From Winogradskyella pelagia (GTDB lineage Bacteria; Bacteroidota; Bacteroidia; Flavobacteriales; Flavobacteriaceae): a DNA stretch of 64,000 bases. Within the stretch, counting starts at the first letter, position 1. Each line of letters opens with the position of its first letter. The stretch spans positions 62,001-126,000 of the forward strand of contig NZ_JAGEVF010000007.1 in NCBI RefSeq assembly GCF_017581965.1, read 5' to 3'. The position numbers and the translations under genes are program-made. Shown piece by piece: positions 40,690-49,114 of this stretch. The notes below the pieces were generated by a model. That model did not search any database and was not told the DNA's origin. It worked only from the letters and a program-made list of their open reading frames with translations.

Positions 40690-41684
40690 GCAATAAATCC
40701 ATGACTTTTAGCATGGCTAAAAGCCTCCTCACTTTTTTCCACGATTTGTACTGGGACTTCTTTGTAATCTGAAAATAGGTTGACCATTCTATTCATCTTC
40801 TTGTTATGCTCAACAGACCTTAGGTAAATAGCATTTATTCTGTTAGGAAACTCTTTAACCACATCCAGATAAATATAAGCATCCTTCTCTCCACAATCTC
40901 CAATAAGAATAAAATTTAGAAGCGGATAGGTTTTTAAAATATTGTAAATCTCATGATACTTATGCACCAATTCCGTTCTGGGTGTTCTATCAAATGGTGT
41001 TCTAAAATCTCGCAGCAAAACAGGTCCTTTTGGAAATTTATTCTGCCTTAAAAAGACATCTAAATACCTGTAGAGATTCCATGGGCTATTACTAACATAA
41101 AAAATAGGATTAGCTTCATTGAGCGTTTTTCCTTTGTGTAATACTGAATAAAACTCCGAAGCACCTTCTAGCGCTTTGCGTTTTTGTGGTGTTTTCAAAA
41201 ATGTATTAACCGCTACACGCCATTTTAAGGGCGAGGCCACACCTGTCTGAAGTATGGTGTCATCAATATCGCTAATAACCCCAAATGCAGCGTTTTCCGG
41301 AGGTATAAGCATTGCTCCAGTAAATTTATTTTCTTGTTGGATATGTCTGCGTTGTGATTCTGTGTCAAAACTAACTTCATAATTAAACCAACCCTCATCA
41401 TCCGTTGATAGCTTTAAATCTTTTAAAGTTTGATCTATTAAAAAGTAACCCTCTTTGTCTGTATTGCAGTAAACGGTTTCATCTGCATTTAACTTAAAAC
41501 GAATAGGCGTTCCTCTTATTTCGTCGGTTTCAAAACGCTTCCATGAATTCACAACAACACTCCACCAGTTCTTATCGCCCAAGTCAATGTCCTCATCTTC
41601 AATGGCCCTTCCCCTTAAGTACAAATGTTGTTGAGTACCATAGGTAGAAAATGGAATAATTTGTAATGGATCTTTTCTTAACAT
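40686..41684 (-). CDS. App1-like phosphatidate phosphatase family protein (DUF2183)
   Basis: The 332-residue protein has an N-terminal beta domain (about 1-120). A HAD-like phosphatase domain follows with the DxDxT motif in GVISDIDDTILQTG, and the motif II/III region (FYVSNSPWNLYRYL, ILIGDCGEKDAYIY). This is the DUF2183 domain of yeast App1, which dephosphorylates phosphatidate. No signal peptide is evident. The lipid substrate is inferred from family. Confidence 0.88.
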   Translation of the reverse strand: MLRKDPLQIIPFSTYGTQQHLYLRGRAIEDEDIDLGDKNWWSVVVNSWKRFETDEIRGTPIRFKLNADETVYCNTDKEGYFLIDQTLKDLKLSTDDEGWFNYEVSFDTESQRRHIQQENKFTGAMLIPPENAAFGVISDIDDTILQTGVASPLKWRVAVNTFLKTPQKRKALEGASEFYSVLHKGKTLNEANPIFYVSNSPWNLYRYLDVFLRQNKFPKGPVLLRDFRTPFDRTPRTELVHKYHEIYNILKTYPLLNFILIGDCGEKDAYIYLDVVKEFPNRINAIYLRSVEHNKKMNRMVNLFSDYKEVPVQIVEKSEEAFSHAKSHGFIA

Positions 41685-41718
41685 TAATAATAAATGAAAA
41701 TAACTATAGGTAAAAATA

Positions 41719-41746
41719 AAAAAGCCCTGTCAATGACAAGGCTTTT
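41719..41746 (-). terminator. Terminator hairpin downstream of App1-like promoter region
   Basis: The stem AAAAGCC...GGCTTTT, with inner TGTC/GACA and one C-A mismatch, has T-rich sequence on both sides. It lies between the stop of the giant nucleotidase-like gene (41767) and the App1-like start, and so ends the former. Confidence 0.7.
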
Positions 41747-41766
41747 AGTTATTTAATTAAATAGAA

Positions 41767-44700
41767 TTATTCAACTAGTAACTTCTTTGTAATACCTAAG
41801 GCATTCTCAATGATGTAAAGTCCAGGTCTCACATTTTGTAAATCAATGGTACTCGAATTCTTAACTTCGGTGACCATTCGTCCAGAAATATCATAAACTT
41901 TATAGTCACTCATGTGACTAAAGTTCACTCTACCTTTTGTTGGATTTGGGAACATTCTAAAATCATTAGATGCAATAACATTATCATCAACGCTCAATAT
42001 GTTGTCCAAAGAATAAATACTCAATGTAGCACTCACTTCGTTGGATATTACAATTAAAGCAGTTCCTGTTGGACTGTCATCAGCATTCACATAAACAATG
42101 CCCTCAGGTCCAAGGTCGCCACTTTCTGGGTCGCCCTCCACATTACCACGACTGTTCAAATATTGTAAGAAAACAGGTGCATTTGGATCTGTCACATCAT
42201 AAATCATAACACCGCCTATTCTTTCTAGGAGCACAAAGGCATAGAAAGAACCTTCTATTTCCTCTACAATAACCGCTTCTGGTTCAGGTCCTTTATTGTC
42301 ACTCCTATTCTTGAAGTTATTGTTACTGTTACTCGCGTTGAAAATACCACCATAAGTAGCATCAGCAGCCGTAATCACCTCAAAGTCATTACCGCTGTCA
42401 TAGACAATGTTCCCTGAATTCGCCTCAAAAATACTGAACGACCGGGCACCATAAACATGGATTTCCTCGAACTCTGGATCACCATCGGTATTACCAGAAG
42501 CGTTCGAAACATTAATATCACCGAGGGTATTTTCTAGTTCCAATATAGAGGCATTAGGGAATACTGCAGGATCCAAATTATAGTCAGAGTCATCTAATTT
42601 GCGTTCCTCCTCATAAGTATCATACTCACGTGCATCACCTTCATTGGCCGTAACGATGTAAGCTGTACCACCAACATTATAGTAATCAATCCCGTCTGGC
42701 ATGTACATACCATAAATAGGCCAAGACGCATTGAAAATAAAGTCTTGCTCATCACTGGTATCCAATGAATTGGATGCAATACTATGATCCTTTAGACCGA
42801 ATGGAACAATTTGAGTAATAGTTGGTACAGTAAGGTCTACAATAGCATAGGCATTGTTTTCTTGCAGTACTACATAGGCTGTCTGGCTATCATCTGAAAC
42901 GGCTATATATTCAGGTTCAACATCTTGAGCAACGTTAGCCCCAGGTCCAAATATCCTAACATCTGCTGCCAACAGCGCAGCCAAATCACCATTAAAGCCG
43001 GTAAAGCCTAAATTAGTTACATCACTTTGGTCAATAGAACCTAAACCACCTGTTACATCTATAATCGAAACACCACCTTCAGGATCAATTGTATAATCGT
43101 TATTAGGTTCTCCTTCATTAGCAACCAATAGTTTTGTACCATCAGGTGTAAAGGTTAACATATCTGGCAAAGCCCCAGCCGTTACCATAACCTGATTATT
43201 CCCGTCTGTATCAGAGAACATAACCATACCTGGATCTGTTTTAGGGTCTGCTGCTATAGCTGCTGCTAAAATACCATTACTCACAGCAACACTCTGCACG
43301 CCGTCTGTATTGGGTGGTAAAGCAATACTTGAAATTGGAGTAATATTACTTGGGTCTGAAAAATCTAAAACTTCAATTGAAGTACTATTGGTAACGAATA
43401 AACGTTGTGTACTCGGGTCATATGCTGTTATCTCAGCAGTTCCATTGGCATCGACCAAATAGCTTGCCAGATAGCTGGCGTTCAAAACTGATGAATCGAC
43501 TGCAGGTACAACAGTATCATCATCAAGAATATGGGCCGAGAATGTATTCGCACTACCTATAGTCGCACCACTGGCATTTTGTAACTCAACTACAAAGAAT
43601 ATGTCAGAACCATCATCACCATTGTCTATAATCGGAATATTCAAGGTCTGGTCCGCAGAACTACCCGCAGGAAAGGTCAAGGTCTGCATCGTAGGATAGG
43701 TAAAATCACTACCCTCAACTGCAGAACCGCCAGTAACTAATGCCACTTCAACGGTTACTTCTGAGCCTGGAGCTTCAGAAATTGATACTGTTAAGGTGAT
43801 ACTTGAACCATTCTCAGAGACAGAATCATAGGCTTCAGAAAAAGTCAAAACTGGAAGCATTCCTATTCTAATTCTTGTATCCTGGTCAGCATCTGTTTCA
43901 GCAATGTCGTAAGCCGACGCATTGTCTGGATGGAAAGTAGACATGTACTCGGCCACCGCGTCCTGTTCCCCACCTGTATTACTAAAGGTGCTGTTATTAC
44001 CAGGATCATTACCAAGATCTCCATCAGGAAAGTCGACGGTCTCACCAAAACCGAGACCACTATAGTAATTTATTCGGTTAGGGGCACTCAATTGATCGAA
44101 TGGATAGCTATCCCCTCCGTTGGCAAGAAAGTTTAAGGTCACCATATTGAAGGTAATTCCACCGGGAGCAACATTAACACCGTTGTCTACGACAACCACA
44201 TCATTAGTTGGATCAGCATCACCTCGATCAACCACCAAACTAACTAACCTGCTACCTGCTGGTCGGTTAGGATCATAAACAAAACTCATTCCTCCTATCT
44301 GAGGGAAACGTCCAGGAGTTGCTCCTGGAGCTACTTCTGCTAGACCGTGCTCTATTATGGTTATCAATTCGGCCGGTGTCATGGTCAATCTTACAAGCCC
44401 GTTGTCAAAACGCAATGTCGCCCTTAAATTACCCTCGGAAACTTCATTATTGGTTGGAGGAGAAAACACAATATCATTTGGATCATTTGATCCTCCAGGA
44501 AGCACCGCTGAACCAATCTCTGTTCTTATACCACCGCCGTTCTTAAGTGAAATGTCCACATCTGCATCTGCAGCAGGATTAAGAAGATTGGCGTACCAAA
44601 GGTTAGCATCTGCAGTCAAATTGCCTAAGTTGGTCTCCTGTGTCCTAACCTGAGATCTTCTCCCATCAAGATAGACACTAGCAAAACCTACAACATTACT

Positions 44701-45864
44701 AAACTGTGCGGTGATAACACCTTGAACAGCATCTCTAATGGCAACTACATCTGGGTTTGGCGTAGCACTTAAAGAATTTACCAAAGTCTCAGTCGCTGGG
44801 TAGACACCATTTATAGTATCGTCCAATGCACTGATATCTAATATACCATTGGAATCGAACTCGACAACTAATCTTCCAAGGTATTTATAATCGCCATCTA
44901 CATTAACGACCAATACAGGATCTCCTCCAGCATCAGTAGTTTGGAAGGGATAGGCCTCATCGAATGCTGCATCGGTAACAAATGAATTACTGAACAAAGT
45001 ATCGTTGCTATCTCCCATTCTTGTGTTGGATCCTCCGGCCACTATAATATCAACACCGTCTAACAGTGATGCCAGTTGTTTCTCTATACTTATGGCTTGC
45101 ATGTGAGCCAAAAGAACAATTTTATTGACACCACTATTAGTAAGTGCATCCACACTTGTCTGAATCTCTGCAGCCAAATCATTTACCGTTGTCCCTGGAC
45201 TTGGTGATACTACCAAGCTGCCCATGGTTGTAATATTTGGAAAACTAGGAGCAACAGCACCAACAATTCCGATTGTTTCTCCATCTATGGTCACCACAGC
45301 ATATTTGGCTACTTGGTTATTTAATGTGGATATGTCATTACCGTCTGTTCCGATGATACCCGAGAAGTCGCCATCAGAAGAAAAGTCTATATTGGTGGAT
45401 AACCAAGGAAAATTAGATCCTGGAAAGGTAACACCACTATTTGATTCAATGTTAAAAGCCGAATCAAACAACTCTCCAGGCCCTTGATCGAACTCGTGGT
45501 TCCCAAAACTTGATACATCAACACCGAAAATATTAGCAAATGCTATATCCACATGGCCTGGCTCGTTGCTACCTGTCAAGCTTCGTACCGCACTGTTCTC
45601 AGCGGCAAAATATCTAGGTCCAGGGATGATAAGATCACCAGAGGTTACGGTAAGGGTGTTGTTGCTATAAGTTGGGTCGTTCTTGAAAAAATCGACCAAG
45701 GCAGAAAACTCGTCCACCGCATCAAGCGCACTCTCCTCGTTACCGTCAACATCAGAGTAGTGCAACAATTGTAGTTCGAAGTTCTGGGCAATTATTTTTG
45801 CACCAGAAAACATGAGTAAAATCATGATAAATACCATGATTTTTTCAAAGTAAAAATTTTTCAT
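41767..45864 (-). CDS. Giant secreted 5'-nucleotidase-like / Calx-beta / choice-of-anchor I protein with T9SS domain
   Basis: The 1365-residue protein has a signal peptide (about 1-26). A metallophosphatase domain (about 28-370) and a 5'-nucleotidase C-terminal domain (about 385-660) follow. Next come a Calx-beta repeat (about 675-785), a choice-of-anchor I beta-propeller (about 800-1290) and a T9SS type A sorting domain (about 1300-1365; FRMFPNPTKG). Phosphatase motifs are altered: HYSDVDG where NDxHG is usual, and GGSNTRMG where GGHxH is usual; GDLI, GNHEFD and LLAHMQ remain. It is likely a surface or extracellular phosphatase or nucleotide scavenger, with activity uncertain. It is monocistronic. 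Confidence 0.88.
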   Translation of the reverse strand: MKNFYFEKIMVFIMILLMFSGAKIIAQNFELQLLHYSDVDGNEESALDAVDEFSALVDFFKNDPTYSNNTLTVTSGDLIIPGPRYFAAENSAVRSLTGSNEPGHVDIAFANIFGVDVSSFGNHEFDQGPGELFDSAFNIESNSGVTFPGSNFPWLSTNIDFSSDGDFSGIIGTDGNDISTLNNQVAKYAVVTIDGETIGIVGAVAPSFPNITTMGSLVVSPSPGTTVNDLAAEIQTSVDALTNSGVNKIVLLAHMQAISIEKQLASLLDGVDIIVAGGSNTRMGDSNDTLFSNSFVTDAAFDEAYPFQTTDAGGDPVLVVNVDGDYKYLGRLVVEFDSNGILDISALDDTINGVYPATETLVNSLSATPNPDVVAIRDAVQGVITAQFSNVVGFASVYLDGRRSQVRTQETNLGNLTADANLWYANLLNPAADADVDISLKNGGGIRTEIGSAVLPGGSNDPNDIVFSPPTNNEVSEGNLRATLRFDNGLVRLTMTPAELITIIEHGLAEVAPGATPGRFPQIGGMSFVYDPNRPAGSRLVSLVVDRGDADPTNDVVVVDNGVNVAPGGITFNMVTLNFLANGGDSYPFDQLSAPNRINYYSGLGFGETVDFPDGDLGNDPGNNSTFSNTGGEQDAVAEYMSTFHPDNASAYDIAETDADQDTRIRIGMLPVLTFSEAYDSVSENGSSITLTVSISEAPGSEVTVEVALVTGGSAVEGSDFTYPTMQTLTFPAGSSADQTLNIPIIDNGDDGSDIFFVVELQNASGATIGSANTFSAHILDDDTVVPAVDSSVLNASYLASYLVDANGTAEITAYDPSTQRLFVTNSTSIEVLDFSDPSNITPISSIALPPNTDGVQSVAVSNGILAAAIAADPKTDPGMVMFSDTDGNNQVMVTAGALPDMLTFTPDGTKLLVANEGEPNNDYTIDPEGGVSIIDVTGGLGSIDQSDVTNLGFTGFNGDLAALLAADVRIFGPGANVAQDVEPEYIAVSDDSQTAYVVLQENNAYAIVDLTVPTITQIVPFGLKDHSIASNSLDTSDEQDFIFNASWPIYGMYMPDGIDYYNVGGTAYIVTANEGDAREYDTYEEERKLDDSDYNLDPAVFPNASILELENTLGDINVSNASGNTDGDPEFEEIHVYGARSFSIFEANSGNIVYDSGNDFEVITAADATYGGIFNASNSNNNFKNRSDNKGPEPEAVIVEEIEGSFYAFVLLERIGGVMIYDVTDPNAPVFLQYLNSRGNVEGDPESGDLGPEGIVYVNADDSPTGTALIVISNEVSATLSIYSLDNILSVDDNVIASNDFRMFPNPTKGRVNFSHMSDYKVYDISGRMVTEVKNSSTIDLQNVRPGLYIIENALGITKKLLVE

Positions 45865-45962
45865 TGGAATGGTTTTTAAAATGTTGGATTATTTCGATCC
45901 ATAAAATTAAATTGCCAATCCTAGAGTAAGGTAAATCTCTCGTTATTATAAAGTAAAAGAAA

Positions 45963-45983
45963 AAGCACCTCAATGAGGTGCTT
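45963..45983 (-). terminator. Terminator of hppA
   Basis: The stem AAGCACCTC / GAGGTGCTT with a 3-base loop is followed on the minus strand by TTTCTTTTACTTT, downstream of the membrane pyrophosphatase gene. Confidence 0.85.
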
Positions 45984-46016
45984 ATGTTAAGAGTGTTATT
46001 TAGATATTAAAATAGG

Positions 46017-48416
46017 TTAACTTTTTGTAACCTCTATTTTATCTATCTCAATTTTAAGATTATCAGTACTGTTTTCTAGGTTCTTCTCAAAAGCCTTTAT
46101 TTTCTCTTCAACAGCTTTCTCAGTCCCTTCAAAAGTTTCAGTTTTCAATACTTCAACTCCGTTTTCCATAATCTTATACTCGATGGTTGCCTTAGCCATA
46201 TCGTCAGAACTAATAGCCATTTCAACCTTTATCTCTTGTTCATCGTTTGCTGCTAATCCTGTCTCAGAATGACCTCCTAAAATTGGAGCAATCACTAACC
46301 CTACTAAACAAGTTAGTTTAATAAGAATGTTCATTGAAGGTCCTGATGTATCCTTAAATGGATCACCAACCGTATCTCCAGTGACTGCAGCTTTATGTGC
46401 ATCTGAACCCTTGTAAGTCATTTCTCCATTAATTTCTACGCCTGCCTCGAATGATTTCTTAGCATTATCCCAGGCACCACCAGCATTATTCTGGAAGATG
46501 GCCCACATAACACCACTAACACATACTCCGGCCATATATCCGCCTAGAGGTTCAGCTCCAAAAACTAATCCGATAAGAATTGGTGTTATAATAGTTATAA
46601 GTCCTGGTAATATCATTTCCTTTAATGCGGCTTGCGTTGAAATATCAACACATTTTGCATATTCTGGCGTTCCTGTACCTTCCATGATTCCAGGAATTTC
46701 TTTAAACTGTCGACGTACTTCTTGTACCATTTCCATCGCAGCTTTACCAACAGATTGCATGGCAAGTGCAGAGAAAATTACTGGAATCATACCTCCCACA
46801 AATAACATCGCCAATACGTCAGCTTTAAAGATATTAATTCCGTCAATTCCTGTAAAGGTTACATAAGCAGCAAACAAAGCTAAAGCTGTTAAGGCAGCGG
46901 ATGCAATAGCGAATCCTTTACCTACTGCGGCAGTTGTGTTACCAACAGAATCTAATATATCTGTACGCTCACGCACGTGAGGCTCTAATTCACTCATTTC
47001 GGCAACACCACCTGCATTATCTGCAATCGGGCCAAAAGCGTCAATTGCGAGCTGCATTGCAGTAGTAGCCATCATAGCAGAGGCTGCTAAGGCGACACCA
47101 TAAAATCCTGCTAAGGCATACGATCCAAAAATAGCAGCGGCAAAAAGAATAACGGATAGAAATGTAGATTTCATACCTACTGCTAAACCAGCAATAATAT
47201 TAGTGGCTGCTCCCGTAGAACTATTTCTAACAATATCCATTACAGGTTTTTTACCTAATGAGGTGTAATAGGCTGTCACCATAGAGATTAATGCACCAAC
47301 AGCCAGTCCAATCATTGCAGCGTAAAACACGTGACGAGAAGGAATCGCTTTCGCTCCCTCACCAAAGAAATTCATGGTTAATGTTTCTGGTAACATCCAA
47401 CGGATTAAGAACCAACTTGCAATTAACGTTATTATTATAGACACCCAGTTACCAGTATCTAATGCTTTTTGAACCTGAGATTCTTTAGCATCATTACTAG
47501 ATATCGTAACTAAGAACGTACCAAGTATAGAGGCTAATATCCCAACACCTGCAATTACCAATGGTAACAATATTGGTCCCATATTATTAAAAGCATCAGT
47601 GAACTGTGTTGTCGCCGACATGTCTTTTATTACATAATTACCTAATACCATGGCAGCAAGTACTGTAGCTACGTAAGAACCGAATAAATCCGCTCCCATA
47701 CCAGCAACGTCTCCGACATTGTCTCCAACATTATCAGCAATGGTTGCAGGATTTCGAGGATCATCCTCTGGGATACCAGCCTCTACCTTACCGACTAAAT
47801 CTGCACCAACGTCAGCAGCTTTGGTATAAATACCACCACCTACTCTGGCGAATAAAGCGATAGACTCTGCTCCTAATGAGAAACCGGCTAAAGTTTCAAG
47901 AACAACCGTCATATCTGCGTAAAAATCTCCACCTTCAGTCATAAATTGACTTAAGAAAATAAAGAATAATAAACTTAAACCTAACACGGCCAATCCTGCA
48001 ACACCCAATCCCATCACAGTTCCACCACCGAAGGATACTTTTAATGCCTGTGGCAAACTTGTTTTTGCCGCCTCAGCAGTGCGAGTATTAGCTTCAGTAG
48101 CAACACGCATACCAACATTGCCAGCTAATGCAGAAAAGACTGCTCCTATAATAAAGGCTGGTATAATCATTACACTAGTGGTATCAACCATTTGTGAAAT
48201 TCCAAATAATGCAGCTGATGCTATAACTACGAAAATTAATAGAAGACGGTATTCTGCATTAAGAAAGGCAAGAGCACCTTCTTTAATCGCCTTAGAAATT
48301 CCTTGCATTTTTTCGCTTCCTGCTGGTTGCTTTTTAACCCATGACATTTTAATAAACATAAATAGCAATCCTAGAACTGCTAAAGCCATTGGGATAAAAA
48401 TTATGTTAGATTCCAT
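46017..48416 (-). CDS. hppA: Membrane-bound ion-pumping pyrophosphatase
   Basis: It couples PPi hydrolysis to Na+ and/or H+ export. The 799 residues form about 16 helices with the catalytic segments [36 protein letters not shown] and [29 protein letters not shown]. Ala ([10 protein letters not shown]) rather than Lys at the diagnostic site indicates the K+-dependent class; Na+ pumping is common there but not shown. An extra soluble tail of about 85 residues (from about 715, charged, ending [10 protein letters not shown]) follows the last helix. The soluble pyrophosphatase gene lies just upstream on the same strand. Confidence 0.95.
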   Translation of the reverse strand: MESNIIFIPMALAVLGLLFMFIKMSWVKKQPAGSEKMQGISKAIKEGALAFLNAEYRLLLIFVVIASAALFGISQMVDTTSVMIIPAFIIGAVFSALAGNVGMRVATEANTRTAEAAKTSLPQALKVSFGGGTVMGLGVAGLAVLGLSLLFFIFLSQFMTEGGDFYADMTVVLETLAGFSLGAESIALFARVGGGIYTKAADVGADLVGKVEAGIPEDDPRNPATIADNVGDNVGDVAGMGADLFGSYVATVLAAMVLGNYVIKDMSATTQFTDAFNNMGPILLPLVIAGVGILASILGTFLVTISSNDAKESQVQKALDTGNWVSIIITLIASWFLIRWMLPETLTMNFFGEGAKAIPSRHVFYAAMIGLAVGALISMVTAYYTSLGKKPVMDIVRNSSTGAATNIIAGLAVGMKSTFLSVILFAAAIFGSYALAGFYGVALAASAMMATTAMQLAIDAFGPIADNAGGVAEMSELEPHVRERTDILDSVGNTTAAVGKGFAIASAALTALALFAAYVTFTGIDGINIFKADVLAMLFVGGMIPVIFSALAMQSVGKAAMEMVQEVRRQFKEIPGIMEGTGTPEYAKCVDISTQAALKEMILPGLITIITPILIGLVFGAEPLGGYMAGVCVSGVMWAIFQNNAGGAWDNAKKSFEAGVEINGEMTYKGSDAHKAAVTGDTVGDPFKDTSGPSMNILIKLTCLVGLVIAPILGGHSETGLAANDEQEIKVEMAISSDDMAKATIEYKIMENGVEVLKTETFEGTEKAVEEKIKAFEKNLENSTDNLKIEIDKIEVTKS

Positions 48417-48452
48417 ATTAAAGTATTTAGTTTGATTTGATATTTAGCTGGG

Positions 48453-48460
48453 CAAAAGTA
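48453..48460 (-). promoter_or_regulatory. -7 element for hppA
   Basis: Minus strand TACTTTTG fits TAnnTTTG and lies 36 bases before the hppA ATG. No clear -33 TTG is present. Confidence 0.45.
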
Positions 48461-48484
48461 GTGAATTGAATGTTAATAGAAAAA

Positions 48485-48509
48485 CCCTTTTACAAGCAAT
48501 GCAAAAGGG
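48485..48509 (-). terminator. Terminator of the soluble pyrophosphatase gene
   Basis: CCCTTTT / AAAAGGG closes an 11-base loop containing a GC/GC minor stem. On the minus strand it is followed by TTTTTC. It separates ppa from hppA. Confidence 0.6.
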
Positions 48510-48536
48510 CTCTTTATTGTGATATTTTGTCTTGAA

Positions 48537-49064
48537 TTAAATCATAAAATTACCTTTGGTCTTGTGGTCACTATTTTGGTACCGTTCTATACATTTTTGT
48601 ACAATACTTTTGGCTTCATCGGCATTTCCCCAGCCTCCAACGTCAACTTTCTTTTCTTCTAAATCTTTGTAAACCTGGAAAAAATGTGTAATCTCATCTA
48701 AGCGATGTGGATTTAAATCAGAGATATCTTCTTTTAAGCTCCAAATAGGATCTGATATAGGTACGCACACAATTTTTTCATCTGGGCCTTTTTCGTCTGC
48801 CATATGAAATACACCTATTGGTTTTACCTCCATAACACACATAGGAAAGGTTGGCTCATGACCCAAAACCAAAACATCTAGAGGATCGGAATCTAAGGCT
48901 AGGGTCTCAGGAATAAATCCGTAATCACCAGGATACATCATTGAAGAGAATAGCATACGATCAAATCTAATTTTCTTCAAATCAAAATCGTATTCATATT
49001 TATTACGACTACCCTTGGGAATTTCAATCAATACATCAAAGGTTAAAATGTCTTTGTTTGCCAT
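48537..49064 (-). CDS. ppa: Inorganic pyrophosphatase (family I)
   Basis: This soluble cytoplasmic enzyme hydrolyses PPi. The 175-residue protein has the family I signature: KYEYD near the N-terminus, YPGDYGFIPETL, and DSDPLDVLVLG with the metal-binding Asp residues. Its length matches bacterial hexameric enzymes. It is followed by its own terminator and then hppA, so soluble and energy-conserving PPi hydrolysis are encoded side by side. A TATCTTCG box at 49091-49084 is the likely -7 element. Confidence 0.97.
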   Translation of the reverse strand: MANKDILTFDVLIEIPKGSRNKYEYDFDLKKIRFDRMLFSSMMYPGDYGFIPETLALDSDPLDVLVLGHEPTFPMCVMEVKPIGVFHMADEKGPDEKIVCVPISDPIWSLKEDISDLNPHRLDEITHFFQVYKDLEEKKVDVGGWGNADEAKSIVQKCIERYQNSDHKTKGNFMI

Positions 49065-49083
49065 GGAATTACTTTTAGAACTA

Positions 49084-49091
49084 CGAAGATA
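49084..49091 (-). promoter_or_regulatory. Candidate -7 element for ppa
   Basis: Minus strand TATCTTCG differs from TAnnTTTG at one base. The same variant precedes etfB. Confidence 0.35.
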
Positions 49092-49114
49092 TAAATTAAG
49101 CCCGACTTAAGTAT

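Noticed and set aside
46498..46866. 122-codon antisense frame within hppA
   Set aside because: A shadow of a conserved membrane-protein gene with low-complexity composition; no start context or family match.
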